Shown here: one piece after another, positions 1-9,031 of the stretch | Numbering within the stretch: position 1 is the stretch's first letter | Layout: the number at the start of each line of letters is the position of its first letter | Assembly (NCBI GenBank): GCA_041645435.1 | Contig: JBAZQB010000004.1 | Span: forward strand, 62,001-126,000 | Direction of reading: 5' to 3' | Length of the DNA stretch: 64,000 bases | Origin: Methanoregula sp. | GTDB lineage: Archaea > Halobacteriota > Methanomicrobia > Methanomicrobiales > Methanospirillaceae | Translations under genes and position numbers: made by a program | Notes under the pieces: generated by a model | Told to the model about the DNA's origin: nothing | What the model saw: the letters and a program-made list of their open reading frames with translations, nothing else | Databases searched by the model: none

Positions 1-509
1 TCAACAGAACTCTGCCCATAGATAGGGCTGTCACCCAGCAGCCGGAATACCTCGGCAGGTGTGATCCCGGCAGTGGACATTGAAGTGACATAATTGATTG
101 CATAGGGCAGAGTGGCATCAATATTCCTTCGCCGGTTTCCTGCCTCAATGCCGGGATAAATGATGAACGCAATGTACGTAAATCCCCCGAACATCAGCAG
201 GGAGAAGATCGTAACGAAAATCGTTCCGAGAACAAGGATGTGGGGGGACAGCACAGCCAGCGGGCCGGCCATTAACCCCTTGTATTTGATCAGGTTGGGA
301 AGTTTTAACAGCCAGGTAAAGAGGCCGATCACTCCGGCAGCGCAGATCCCGACGATAACTGAGCTGACAACGGCCGTGGAAAGATATGCCTCAAACGAAG
401 TCTTGAACCGGGCTGATATGAGATCGTTTCTCAGCTGTGCGTACTCCTCCCGTTTGCGCTTCATCCGGCTGCCGAGCAGGTTGAAGCAGAACCTCTCAAA
501 ACTATTCAT
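1..509 (-). CDS. TadC/FlaJ-like pilus assembly membrane protein, partial
   Basis: The reading frame starts with ATG at 507-509 and stays open for 169 residues to the window edge, so the C-terminus is missing. Two hydrophobic stretches (about residues 44-62 and 88-120) are followed by a soluble part containing GIEAGNRRRNIDATLPYAIN and TSMSTAGITPAEVFRLLGD, the pattern of a type II secretion F (T2SF) domain. This is the polytopic platform protein of type IV pilus, archaellum or type II secretion machines. The start overlaps the stop of the upstream ATPase gene (502-504) by a few bases, so the two are translationally coupled. Whether it builds a pilus, an adhesion filament or a secretion device cannot be told from this fragment. 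Confidence 0.85.
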   Translation of the reverse strand, partial: MNSFERFCFNLLGSRMKRKREEYAQLRNDLISARFKTSFEAYLSTAVVSSVIVGICAAGVIGLFTWLLKLPNLIKYKGLMAGPLAVLSPHILVLGTIFVTIFSLLMFGGFTYIAFIIYPGIEAGNRRRNIDATLPYAINYVTSMSTAGITPAEVFRLLGDSPIYGQSSV

Positions 510-2883
510 AGAGATCCTTCCTCACTCTCTCGATAATCTCTTCAGGATCCCGGTGATAGGAGATGAGGATCTTTGCAACATCCTTGTAGTGGCGTATCTT
601 TTTGATTCTCATCCATTCGAGCACTTCCTGGCGGCGCTTGAGCTCATCGCGCATCCTTGTCTCACTCCAGCCTTTAGCCTCCATGATCTCTTCGAGGAGA
701 TAGGATTTACCGGAGTAGGTGTGCTCATCGGTTGCCGAACGCCACTTGAATACCTCGTTTGTTATCATCTCGTTGGTTCTCGGATCGATATCGAGAATCT
801 CAACAATCTGCTTGTTCCGCCGGATTCGTTTTCCTCCAACCCGCGCCTGTACCTGGATACAGATGAAGTCAAGGGCTGAGAGCATGTTTCGCGGGACATC
901 CATGGGAGGGTTTTCGATACGGTGCACGACACTGGCAACAGAGTCCGCGTGTATGGTGGAATACGTGACATGCCCCGTGCTCATCGCCTGGAAAAGTGTC
1001 TGGCTTTCCTTGCCACGAACTTCCCCGACAATGATATATTCAGGACGCTGTCGCATCGCAGCCCGCAGCAGTTCATACATGTTGATCTCCCCCCGGCCTG
1101 CTGTATCAAACGAATCGCGGGTAACACTGGGGATCCAGTTCGGGTGGGGGAGTTTTACTTCACGGGTGTCTTCCAGGGAGACAATCTTTGACATGGGGGG
1201 AATGAACAGGGAAATGGCGTTAAGGGCCGTAGTCTTTCCTGATGCAGTTCCCCCGGCAAAGATTGCAGATTTGCCGTTCTCGACGCACAGCCAGATATAC
1301 GCGATCGCGAGTGGCGAGAAGGTGCGCCATTCGATGAGATCTGTGGGAGTGATGGGTTCATCCTTGAACTTACGGATGGTGAACGTTGAACCATGGGCGG
1401 TCACTTCCTGCCCCAGGGTCATCTGGATACGGGAACCATCCTGCATGGTCGCATCAAGGATCGGTTCTGCAATCGATATGTACTTGCCAGCCCGCTGGGC
1501 AAGCTTGGTAACGAAAGAATCGAGTTCATCGGCGTTGGAATAGGAAAGCGTTGTCTTCATCGACTCATAGCTGGCATGGAACGCAAACAGGGGGACATTG
1601 ACACCATCGCACGAAATATCCTCGATATATTTGTCGTGCATGATGGGATCGATCAGGCCATCGCCGAGGAAATCCTTGTACATGTTATAGTGGATCTTCT
1701 CGCGCTGTTCAGGTGCAAGTTTGATACCAAAGTCCCTGATAATATCATCTGCCGAGACCCGGAGTCTGCGTCGTGCTTCGTCTTTGGAGATGTCTTTGGT
1801 ATTGATATCGAGCGTATCGAAAAGACGCTCTTTCAGTTCAACCAATAACGCCTTTTCTGCACCGGTCAGGATCGGTTCGAGCACATGGTAGGTGTACTCA
1901 TGGGTTGAGTGATCGTACGTGATCCGGATATAAGCATAGGGTTCGTTGACCGGATACATATCCATCTCTTCAATACCGGGTTCTGGCTGGAATGAGAGGT
2001 CGACGAGGGACCCGTGTTTTTTGGGATCATACGCCTCCTGCTCGGATATGATCGCTTTGAATAAGGAGGAGATACTGAACTTTTTGGATTCAGCTTTGAG
2101 TTTTTCCTCGCCAATCCCAATCTCCCCGTCTATATCGAGATCTTTAAAACTGACTTTTGAGAACTCCCGTTTCCAGATCTCGGCAAACTCCTGCGGCAGG
2201 GTACCGGTTCCGGTCTTGTCGAATGCATTGATGCCCCCGTGCAGACTGAGATCTTCAACCCTGAACGTGGTGCCTTTGGGAAGGATAAGACCCGAGAGAT
2301 CCGTTATCTGGTCAACGGAGATGATCTTTTCGTCATAGTCTGTTTCCGTTTCGGCGGTCTGATCGGCAGCGGGGGTCACCGTTCCGGCAGGTCTTTTCCG
2401 GAGGGTTCTCCTCGGATCCTCATCAATAATCTCAACTATGGGCTCTTCTGTCACAGCAGGCGGGGCTGCAGCCGCTGCTTTTATCAGAGGACCCTCCATC
2501 TCCTCTTCAATAATCTCAATGGGTTCTATATTCCTTTCCGTTTCAGGAACCGGAGATGTTGCGTCCTTTTTTTGGGGTGGAAGATCCTCGAACAGGTCTT
2601 CAATATTGAAAATTGGCTTCTCACCGGACTGATCCGGAACAGGTTGGTCAGGAAGAGGGACTGTTCCAGCAGGTGTCTCTTTTTTTGCCATCTGCAGTTT
2701 TTTTAACAGTTCTGAAAAGTCACCCGCTTCTGCTGATTCCTTCTCCGCTGCAGGAGATCCGGAAGGGAGCCCCGTACCGTTTTGTCTGGGACGCACCTCC
2801 TTTTTCTTGATCCCGCCAATCAGCTTTAAAAGGGTGTTGGTATCTTCGAGGGCTTCGTCAGTATCCTTGCTCAATCCAGACAT
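502..2883 (-). CDS. Type II/IV secretion (GspE/VirB11-family) ATPase
   Basis: A 793-residue hexameric secretion ATPase. The first 200 residues are acidic, Pro/Glu-rich and of low complexity, longer than in archaellar FlaI. The catalytic half contains the Walker A motif GGTASGKTT (about 544-552), an EDTREV Asp box, the Walker B segment EYIIVGEVRG and the His box STGHVTYSTIHADS. It powers filament assembly or secretion at the membrane through the FlaJ/TadC-like partner encoded directly downstream with an overlap. A TATA-like stretch (gcatatatc, about 2914-2922) lies upstream on this strand. The long N-terminal tail suggests a pilus system other than the archaellum, but that is inference. Confidence 0.93.
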   Translation of the reverse strand: MSGLSKDTDEALEDTNTLLKLIGGIKKKEVRPRQNGTGLPSGSPAAEKESAEAGDFSELLKKLQMAKKETPAGTVPLPDQPVPDQSGEKPIFNIEDLFEDLPPQKKDATSPVPETERNIEPIEIIEEEMEGPLIKAAAAAPPAVTEEPIVEIIDEDPRRTLRKRPAGTVTPAADQTAETETDYDEKIISVDQITDLSGLILPKGTTFRVEDLSLHGGINAFDKTGTGTLPQEFAEIWKREFSKVSFKDLDIDGEIGIGEEKLKAESKKFSISSLFKAIISEQEAYDPKKHGSLVDLSFQPEPGIEEMDMYPVNEPYAYIRITYDHSTHEYTYHVLEPILTGAEKALLVELKERLFDTLDINTKDISKDEARRRLRVSADDIIRDFGIKLAPEQREKIHYNMYKDFLGDGLIDPIMHDKYIEDISCDGVNVPLFAFHASYESMKTTLSYSNADELDSFVTKLAQRAGKYISIAEPILDATMQDGSRIQMTLGQEVTAHGSTFTIRKFKDEPITPTDLIEWRTFSPLAIAYIWLCVENGKSAIFAGGTASGKTTALNAISLFIPPMSKIVSLEDTREVKLPHPNWIPSVTRDSFDTAGRGEINMYELLRAAMRQRPEYIIVGEVRGKESQTLFQAMSTGHVTYSTIHADSVASVVHRIENPPMDVPRNMLSALDFICIQVQARVGGKRIRRNKQIVEILDIDPRTNEMITNEVFKWRSATDEHTYSGKSYLLEEIMEAKGWSETRMRDELKRRQEVLEWMRIKKIRHYKDVAKILISYHRDPEEIIERVRKDLYE

Positions 2884-3237
2884 CCCCTTGGCTGATTGGC
2901 TATCCGATCGGGTTGCATATATCAGGCTGGAAGATAATTTTGCCTATGAGTATATCTACTCTGTGGATGGCAGGATAACCCGATTCCGACAAAAATACGT
3001 TGAATAGACAAGATCTTATGCGTTTTTTTGCCAACCGGGATCATCTGTGACCCGGTCCGGATGTTTTTCGTTTAACCATGATAAGCCCGGGCTGAGCCTC
3101 TTTTCCCTGGGATTCGGTATCCCCGCTTTTACTATGCAGAAATACGTTTTCTCTTCTTAGCAAGAATAAGTTCATGACCTGCTACGGTAATGAGCAAGTA
3201 GAAACTATTTACCCGAAAGAAATTACATAAGAGCATA
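2884..3237. other. Intergenic region between divergent genes
   Basis: 354 bases between the divergently transcribed ATPase gene and the 3238 gene. It contains TATA-like sequences for both directions (around 2914-2922 for the minus strand; AT-rich aattacataag just before 3238 for the plus strand). I see no further gene; open frames here lack ribosome binding sites. Confidence 0.5.
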
Positions 3238-3768
3238 ATGCGACTCCCGAGGGGAACTTTCTTAACAATCAAAAAAAGTGAACCGATCAGTTCCATCATC
3301 GACGAATTTGTAGGTACGAAGTTTTCCGGGATCTGCGACTTCTCATCCGGGCTGGTGAACGGAACTCTGGTTTTCAGATCCGGTACCTGCATCCTTGCCC
3401 GGATCCTGGATACATCCGGCGATGAGGCGTGGGATGAACTGCAGAAGATGAGCCATCAGGAAGCAGATGCTGCCCTTTCGAGCCTGGATGAGACACAGGT
3501 TCAGCTGGCTCTCGAATTCAACGAGGAATGCCGGATAATTAAAGCCGTTATAACCGCTCCTTCAGCAGCGACCCCCCCGCTCCCGGACCCCCTGCAGGAA
3601 CCAAAAAATCCCGCTGAACTTAAAGACACCCCTCCCGAAACCAGCAGTTTTGAAAAGGATATTGATACCTTTAACATGCTCGACATCGACGATGTGACGG
3701 AAAAAATCCGCAATGACTGCAAGACCATGATCAAACAGCTGCATCTCGAGCACCTGATGGAGCGATGA
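3238..3768 (+). CDS. Unknown archaeal protein, DUF2226-like N-terminus
   Basis: A 176-residue soluble protein. The N-terminal half (LPRGTFLTIKKSEPI, FSGICDFSSGLVNGTLVF, SGTCILARI) looks like the small beta-rich domain found in archaeal DUF2226-type proteins, where a short Gly-rich strand pair is followed by a hydrophobic strand. The middle (about 105-135) is Pro/Glu-rich linker and the last 35 residues form a predicted amphipathic helix ending LHLEHLMER. It sits upstream of a MinD-family ATPase in the same direction with about 290 bases between, so co-transcription is possible but not shown. No clear ribosome binding site precedes the ATG, so it may be leaderless. The DUF assignment is from memory of the motif pattern and is tentative. 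Confidence 0.7.
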   Translation: MRLPRGTFLTIKKSEPISSIIDEFVGTKFSGICDFSSGLVNGTLVFRSGTCILARILDTSGDEAWDELQKMSHQEADAALSSLDETQVQLALEFNEECRIIKAVITAPSAATPPLPDPLQEPKNPAELKDTPPETSSFEKDIDTFNMLDIDDVTEKIRNDCKTMIKQLHLEHLMER

Positions 3769-4011
3769 CAACCAGAGAAATAGGGATATCATGCACCTTT
3801 CCCTGACCGGTTCAGGTTTTTTTTCCAATAGTGCTCATCGTTAATGCCATTGTTGCGATCATCACCGTATTATTCTTCCAGAAAAAACAGACCTGTTCAG
3901 GATTATCCGGCAAAGACTCCTCTCCGTCATGAAATCGGATATTCGATCATTGCAGCGACAAAAAATGTCTTAGACCGGGGGATATAATAAAAAGGGGAAA
4001 TCCCGGGAAAT

Positions 4012-4020
4012 CTTATATAA
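4012..4020 (+). promoter_or_regulatory. TATA box of the first MinD gene
   Basis: The sequence cttatataa lies 36-44 bases before the ATG at 4056, preceded by a purine-rich stretch (gggaaat) that could be a BRE. The expected transcription start about 25 bases downstream gives a leader of about 10 bases with an AAGGTG ribosome binding site at 4046-4051. Confidence 0.6.
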
Positions 4021-4055
4021 ACGAAACAGAACTATCTATCACCATAAGGTGTTCG

Positions 4056-4850
4056 ATGGTAAAGGTTTACACGATCGCTTCGGGAAAAGGAGGTACGGGA
4101 AAGACAACCGTTTCTGTCAATCTCGGTACTATGCTTGCCCAGCTCGGTAAAGAAACCTACCTCATGGATGCCGATATCGGAATGGCAAATGTTGGTCTTC
4201 TCCTTGGCCTGCAGGATGTCCCGTTCACCCTGCATGAAGTTCTTGCGGGTAAATGCACGGTCAACGATGCGATATACGAAGGCCCTGCCGGACTCCGGGT
4301 AATCCCGTGCGGGATCTCACTCCAGGGATTCCAGCAGGCTGACCCGGACAAGATACGCGATGTCATGGGTGAGATTGTAAAGCACTGCGATTTCCTGTTG
4401 ATTGATGCCCCTGCCGGTATCAGCAGGGATGGGATTGTTCCCCTTGCAGTTGCCGATGAAGTGATCCTTGTCGTTACCCCTGAACTCTCCGCTATTGTCG
4501 ATGCACTCAAAACCAAAATCCTGACCGAAGTTGTTGGCGGACACGTAATTGGTTCGATCATCAACCGGGTCGATCAGGATAAGGTTGATATCATCACCAA
4601 AAAGATGGAAAAAGTTCTTGGCGTCAAAGTGCTCGGTGTTATTCCCGAAGATCCCAATATGCGCCGGGCTTCTTCAGCTAAGGTCCCGATTGTAATCAAG
4701 TTCCCCACCTCACCTGCTTCCCTGGCAATCAAACGCATAGCATCTGATCTGGCTGGTATAGCCTACAAAGAAGAATCAGTTACTATAAGGAAAGAAGGGT
4801 TCATTGACCGGTTCACCAAAGCCCTGTTTAAAAAGAAACCAGGGGGATGA
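4056..4850 (+). CDS. minD: MinD/ParA-family P-loop ATPase (copy 1)
   Basis: A 264-residue deviant Walker A ATPase. The motif SGKGGTGKTT is at residues 9-18, switch I at MDADIGMANVGLLLGL (about 37-52), and switch II/Walker B at DFLLIDAPAGISRDG. The C-terminus (GFIDRFTKALFKKKPGG) is basic and amphipathic, like a MinD membrane-targeting sequence. MinD-family proteins dimerise with ATP on membranes and position polar or division machinery; in haloarchaea a MinD paralogue places archaella and chemosensory arrays. Its place between pilus genes and a response regulator fits a positioning role, which is inference. It is closely related to the copy at 45182 (shared LTLHEVLAGK-type and GISLQGFQQADPDK segments). 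Confidence 0.93.
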   Translation: MVKVYTIASGKGGTGKTTVSVNLGTMLAQLGKETYLMDADIGMANVGLLLGLQDVPFTLHEVLAGKCTVNDAIYEGPAGLRVIPCGISLQGFQQADPDKIRDVMGEIVKHCDFLLIDAPAGISRDGIVPLAVADEVILVVTPELSAIVDALKTKILTEVVGGHVIGSIINRVDQDKVDIITKKMEKVLGVKVLGVIPEDPNMRRASSAKVPIVIKFPTSPASLAIKRIASDLAGIAYKEESVTIRKEGFIDRFTKALFKKKPGG

Positions 4851-4970
4851 ATTTTATATTTTATCATATCTTTTTTTAATCAAAGCACGGTAATTATTTT
4901 CTCCGCTTTTTAGTTCCTGCAAGGAACTACCCGCCCAAAAATCCACAATATTCAGGCATCAAAAAAAGAA

Positions 4971-5765
4971 TCACGCTCTTTTTGCTGCCATTTTTATCTC
5001 GCCAGGTGTCTTTTCCCTGATATGGATCAGGACACCCAGCAGATCATTATTGTCGTCCTTGACCGGCCGGGCATTGATACTTGCCTTCCGGCGTTTACCG
5101 GACCGGGTGACAACTGCAGCATTAAAATCATGCATAACCACCAGCATCTGCTTGACCACTTCCGGTATGGGATCGTCGAGCTGCTCATCCGTCTGATCGT
5201 TGATGAACATCATCACATCCCGCCAGTGGGTCATGAGGATCTTGTCGTCGGGAAGATCCAAAAAGCGCCCGGCATAGGGATTGAAAAAGATGATTCTTCC
5301 CTTTGTATCGGTCATAATGATAATATCGAGAAGCTCCATGATCTTTGTTGGGAGACCGATGGGATAATTGTCCCGGCTTTTCTCTTTTAAGCTGTGATTA
5401 TAGAGGGCAAGCTGGACGTTTGAGGTGAGTTCGCGATCCGTAAATGGTTTTAAGAGATACCCGTACGGCTGTGCATACTTGGCCCGTTCAAGAAGATTGT
5501 CATCGCACAGTGCGGTAAGAAAGATGATCGGGAAGTGAAAGAGCTGGAATATATACCGGGCTGCGGTCACTCCGTCCATCTGCCCTTTGAGGTTGATATC
5601 CATGAGAATGAGATCCGGTTCGAGTTCCGCAGCTTTCCGGATGGCTTCTTCGCCACAACCTGTCTTTCCGGCAGTTGTGTACCCTTTCTTTTCAAGCATC
5701 ATGGTGATAAGATTGGCTATGATCTCATCATCCTCTACAATAAGAATCCGGGGAATTTTCGCCAT
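4971..5765 (-). CDS. Response regulator with receiver and PAS domains
   Basis: 264 residues. The receiver domain (about 5-125) has the acidic pair D12/D13, phosphoacceptor D56 in LILMDINL, T84 in FLTA and K106 in LLKPF. A PAS domain follows (about 137-255) with IIIMTDTKGRIIFFNPYAGR and ends VLIHIREKT. There is no kinase or DNA-binding output domain, which is common for methanogen receiver-PAS proteins that act as relay or sensing components. The gene converges on the MinD gene and lies beside pilus genes, suggesting a role in surface structure or taxis control by inference only. No cognate kinase is in the window. Confidence 0.92.
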   Translation of the reverse strand: MAKIPRILIVEDDEIIANLITMMLEKKGYTTAGKTGCGEEAIRKAAELEPDLILMDINLKGQMDGVTAARYIFQLFHFPIIFLTALCDDNLLERAKYAQPYGYLLKPFTDRELTSNVQLALYNHSLKEKSRDNYPIGLPTKIMELLDIIIMTDTKGRIIFFNPYAGRFLDLPDDKILMTHWRDVMMFINDQTDEQLDDPIPEVVKQMLVVMHDFNAAVVTRSGKRRKASINARPVKDDNNDLLGVLIHIREKTPGEIKMAAKRA

Positions 5766-6064
5766 GATCGTGAAAATATGGGGGAGATTATTATAGGTTA
5801 TTCATTTCAGGGGTTTAAAAATTTACTCTGGTTTGTGGGTAATGGTAAAAACACAATCGTCATGGCTTTTTGACCGGCATTTGATCTGGCATCCCGGTAC
5901 CCGGATGCCGAATGAACCTTCCACAACCCTCCTTTCTGAGCGCCTGGAAGTCTTCGCGTCAGATATAAGGACTAATATGTTAGTCGTCAATCTATGGTTT
6001 CGTTTTTTATTCTGCTCAGTATTTTCCATCAATGGCAGTAAAAAAAAGAAGAAATAAGGATTAT

Positions 6065-6676
6065 TTACAACTGCAGGATCTTCTGCGGGCTGGACTCTTC
6101 AAATTGAACCTGGAAGGTGGTGAGCTGCTGGGACCGGTCCTGCACGATAACATCGTACGTTCCATGCATCAGCTTAAAGCCAACGCTGCCATCATGGGTG
6201 GTGATGTCACTTCCGACAATTTTGCCTTCTTTTCGTATGGATACCCGGACCCCGTTCTGGGGTTCATTATTCCGGTGGATAGCAAGGGTGAACACACCCA
6301 GCCCGGCACTTTTTTTGCCGAACTCCGGTAGTTCATTACGGCTCCCCTTTTTCAGGTGAGCCTTTTCAAAGATGCGGCATCCGGCAACCACCGCTTCGAC
6401 CAGTTCCGGATTAACGTCATACAGCGTAAACGCTTCAACATCGGTAATCAGCATCACGGCATTGTCCCCGTAGAGCGTTCCTTTGTCATCGATAAAAATC
6501 GCGCCTTCGGGTTCCCCGGCAAGGATGGCAAAATATTGCAGTTTCTCGTTCTCTGTTGATAGCGCGATACCATTAATACTCCCCTTTTCTGCAAAGCGGA
6601 TCAGTTCAGGGAGCGGGAATGTTCCTAATGGCTGAGATTTTGTAAGGATTGAATCAATCATGTCCTGGATTTTCAT
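6065..6676 (-). CDS. Unknown two-domain protein with C-terminal beta-sandwich
   Basis: About 203 residues from the second ATG (MKIQDMID); an ATG four codons upstream at 6688 is an alternative, and neither has a convincing ribosome binding site. The N-terminal 110 residues carry Gly-rich strands (GSINGIALS, FAILAGEPEGAIFIDDKG) reminiscent of the small domain in the 3238 product. Residues about 130-195 (NGVRVSIRKEGKIVGSD, GSVGFKLMHGTYDVIVQD) resemble a carboxypeptidase-regulatory-like beta-sandwich. There is no signal peptide or membrane segment. Lying between a receiver-PAS gene and a prepilin peptidase, it may belong to the same surface-structure programme, but I do not recognise a function. 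Confidence 0.75.
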   Translation of the reverse strand: MKIQDMIDSILTKSQPLGTFPLPELIRFAEKGSINGIALSTENEKLQYFAILAGEPEGAIFIDDKGTLYGDNAVMLITDVEAFTLYDVNPELVEAVVAGCRIFEKAHLKKGSRNELPEFGKKSAGLGVFTLAIHRNNEPQNGVRVSIRKEGKIVGSDITTHDGSVGFKLMHGTYDVIVQDRSQQLTTFQVQFEESSPQKILQL

Positions 6677-6848
6677 AAAAAAAACCATGCCAGTGAATGT
6701 GCACTGACGATAACCGGGAGTTCCGGATCTGTCGCTGCCTTCGTATGGCAGATATTCGCAATCCGGATATTATATAGTTGCGTAAAATTACCCCCTTTCT
6801 CCCAGCGCCATACATAAGTGCTCTGAAAAAAAAGCATGTACAGGATTT

Positions 6849-8003
6849 ATGGAACTCTTGTACCCGATGGTTATCTCGGCGGTTGCGGTTCTTGCCACCC
6901 TGATCTATGCCTCGTATCTCGATCTCAAGGACCGGCGGGTGCCGTTTAAGACCTGGTATCCCATGCTGATCGTCGGAATTCCCGCCTCGGTCTGGCTCCT
7001 GTATATAAAAACGGGAAATTTCAGTCTCATTGCAGGATACTTAACCCTGATCGTGAGTTTCTTTTACGCCAATTATCTCGATAGTCATGAGCCCGGTGAA
7101 AAGTTCAGGTTCGAATACCTGGCAGTCACTCTTGCCCTGCCCGCACTGGCATGGCTGGTATTACCCGCACCATTCACCCTGACCCTTGTCCCCTGGTACG
7201 CGATGTTTGCCGGGATTTTTGCATATATCTCCTACGTGACCTGGAAACAGAAACCGGTTGGAAAGATCAAACCAAAACGCAAGGTTCACGAGGCAAATGT
7301 TGAAGAAGCGCTTGCCCGCTGGTACTTTATCCTTATCGTCATCATCCTTGCAATCACGTCCGTACAGCTGCTCTTTAACGGTAGCTGGGGGGCTCCCGCT
7401 CTTTTTGTCCTGCTCCCGGCAGTCTTCTGCGGGGTGTTCTATACCTTTGGCAGGATGCATCTCTTCGGGGGAGCGGATGCATGGGCGCTCATATTCATCG
7501 CATTCTGCGTCCCGACCTTCCCGTTCACGCCGCTGCTGGGAAATTCCCCCCTGGGATTTCTGGCGTTTTCGGTGCTGATCAATGCCCTGCTGCTTAACCT
7601 CGTTGCACCGCTTGGGATCTTCGCGGTCAATATTATACGGGGGAACCGTGCCCCGCTCATGTACATGTTCTTTGGGTTCCCCGTAAAGGGTGAGAATATC
7701 CAGCAGGAATGGGGTTTTGTGATGGAGGATTTTACGGAGACGAAAGGGACGGTCAGCCGGAAATTCATCGGCTTTTTTGATTCCTTAAGGAGAATGTATG
7801 CCGCCGAAGGCCGGGTCTACACGAAGGACCTCCGGGAACATCCCGAAGAGTTCACCGCTGAACTGGCAATCTATAAAAAAGCCGGTACGGTCTGGATCTC
7901 CTATGCAGTCCCCTTCATCATCCCGATAACCGCCGGGCTCATTACGGCGATCGTCTTTGGTGATTTCCTGTTGGCAATCATGAGAGTATTTGTTGGAGCT
8001 TGA
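6849..8003 (+). CDS. A24-family prepilin/prearchaellin peptidase
   Basis: A 384-residue polytopic membrane protein with the two aspartate motifs of A24 GxGD peptidases: YLDLKDRRVP near residues 24-32 and the variant LFGGADAWA with GGAD at 207-210. About eight hydrophobic segments are visible. Such enzymes cleave class III signal peptides of pilins or archaellins at the inner face of the membrane. The protein has a soluble region at about 275-340 (SRKFIGFFDSLRRMYAAEGR) typical of the longer archaeal form. It overlaps the hisI ribosome binding site, so the two genes are probably co-transcribed. Together with the ATPase and TadC/FlaJ-like genes it marks a type IV pilus-like system. Confidence 0.9.
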   Translation: MELLYPMVISAVAVLATLIYASYLDLKDRRVPFKTWYPMLIVGIPASVWLLYIKTGNFSLIAGYLTLIVSFFYANYLDSHEPGEKFRFEYLAVTLALPALAWLVLPAPFTLTLVPWYAMFAGIFAYISYVTWKQKPVGKIKPKRKVHEANVEEALARWYFILIVIILAITSVQLLFNGSWGAPALFVLLPAVFCGVFYTFGRMHLFGGADAWALIFIAFCVPTFPFTPLLGNSPLGFLAFSVLINALLLNLVAPLGIFAVNIIRGNRAPLMYMFFGFPVKGENIQQEWGFVMEDFTETKGTVSRKFIGFFDSLRRMYAAEGRVYTKDLREHPEEFTAELAIYKKAGTVWISYAVPFIIPITAGLITAIVFGDFLLAIMRVFVGA

Positions 8004-8008
8004 TATCC

Positions 8009-8371
8009 ATGCTGAACCTGAAATTTGTTGATGGATTGATCCCGGTCATTGTACAGGACAAGAAGAACCGGGAAGTACTGATGATGGCGTATGCCAACGA
8101 CGAGGCAGTACGGCTCACGCAGGAGACCGGCTATGCCCATTATTACAGCCGGAGCCGGAAAAAACTCTGGAAAAAAGGCGAAGAGAGCGGGCACTTCCAG
8201 AAAGTGGAGCGGGTCTTAACGGACTGCGATGAGGACTGCCTGATCTATGAAGTGGTGCAGACCGGTGCAGCCTGCCATACCGGGTATGCCTCCTGTTTTT
8301 ACCGGACACTGGACGGAACGGTTGTCGGGACGAAAGTTTTTGACCCGGAAACGGTGTACGGCAAGAAATAA
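8009..8371 (+). CDS. hisI: Phosphoribosyl-AMP cyclohydrolase
   Basis: A 120-residue HisI enzyme that opens the adenine ring of phosphoribosyl-AMP in histidine synthesis. The metal-binding cluster DCDEDC is at 72-77, and the conserved ACHTG and following Cys (residues 89-96) supply the zinc ligands. YYSRSRKKLWKKGEESGH is the family signature. I chose ATG 8009 because GGAG at 7995-7998 is 10 bases upstream; an in-frame TTG at 8000 is too close to it. There is no fused HisE domain. It follows the peptidase gene without a gap although the functions are unrelated. Confidence 0.96.
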   Translation: MLNLKFVDGLIPVIVQDKKNREVLMMAYANDEAVRLTQETGYAHYYSRSRKKLWKKGEESGHFQKVERVLTDCDEDCLIYEVVQTGAACHTGYASCFYRTLDGTVVGTKVFDPETVYGKK

Positions 8372-9031
8372 TCACTCTCTTTTTAAAACGTTCATCCTTT
8401 CATCCAGAGACCCGCTTTTTTTTATAATTGGACTTTGTTGAAACGGGCATGAACCATTAAGTTCAACCCCCAATCCCTGAAAATCGTAGTTATGATTCTC
8501 CCCTGCCTCAGGGCCTCTGCGAGGCACGGCGGAGCAAGGAGGTTTTTAGTATTTTTCGGCTCTGTTGAAATCCTTGAGGGAAAGAAGGAGTCGCTCTTGG
8601 GGGCTCCAGCACATCGTGCTTTCGCCCCCGCCGCTCGGGTATCCCCCAAAATTGCGATAACCCGCAGAAGGTTGATGAGAATTTTTTAAAAATGGGGTCA
8701 AGGGGATACTCTCCTTGGGCTGCCCCCCCCTCTGGGGGAGAGAGGGGGTCATCCTCATATCAGCCGCTGAGAATAGGCAAGCAAAGGGAAAAAGAGGATT
8801 TCAACAGAGCCTATTTTTCAGTCATTAATCCGCCGTGGGAGTGCCCCGTCGGGGGCGGCGGAGTTTATCGCATACGGGGGTATGGGGGTCTCAACCCCCA
8901 TCCTACTTCATGAAAGGGATAATTTTCATGAGAGAGATCCAACAAAGAGGCAGGCAATCGCTTTTGGGGGCTCCAGCATCTCCTTGCCTTCGGGATTACA
9001 GGGTATGCTAAAAAAAAAGAATTAATGGAAT
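8372..9031. other. Gene-poor region carrying mobile-element remnants
   Basis: No credible gene. It contains the intact miniature element at 8558-8811, a possible older element around it (ends at 8433-8444 and 8936-8947) and, at about 8938-9000, a piece resembling the inside of the miniature element (cgcttttgggggctccagc). Confidence 0.6.
8550..8819. mobile_element. Miniature inverted-repeat element, copy A, with 8-bp target duplication
   Basis: A 254-bp element at 8558-8811 bounded by perfect 16-bp inverted repeats: GGCTCTGTTGAAATCC at 8558-8573 and its reverse complement at 8796-8811. It is flanked by the direct repeat TATTTTTC at 8550-8557 and 8812-8819, an exact 8-bp target duplication. 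The inside is GC-rich (gggggctccagc, ccccgccgctcgggtatccccc) and has no open reading frame for a transposase, so it must have been moved in trans. The ends resemble those of IS6-type elements, which also make 8-bp duplications; the relation is inferred. Confidence 0.9.

Noticed and set aside
719..1543. Long open frame opposite the secretion ATPase gene
   Set aside because: It lies wholly antisense to a well-supported gene; Ser/Arg-rich composition is typical of a shadow frame.
5833..6057. Small plus-strand frame between the receiver-PAS gene and the 6065 gene
   Set aside because: Ends in a poly-Lys run from an A tract, no ribosome binding site, and it spans the promoter region of the minus-strand gene.
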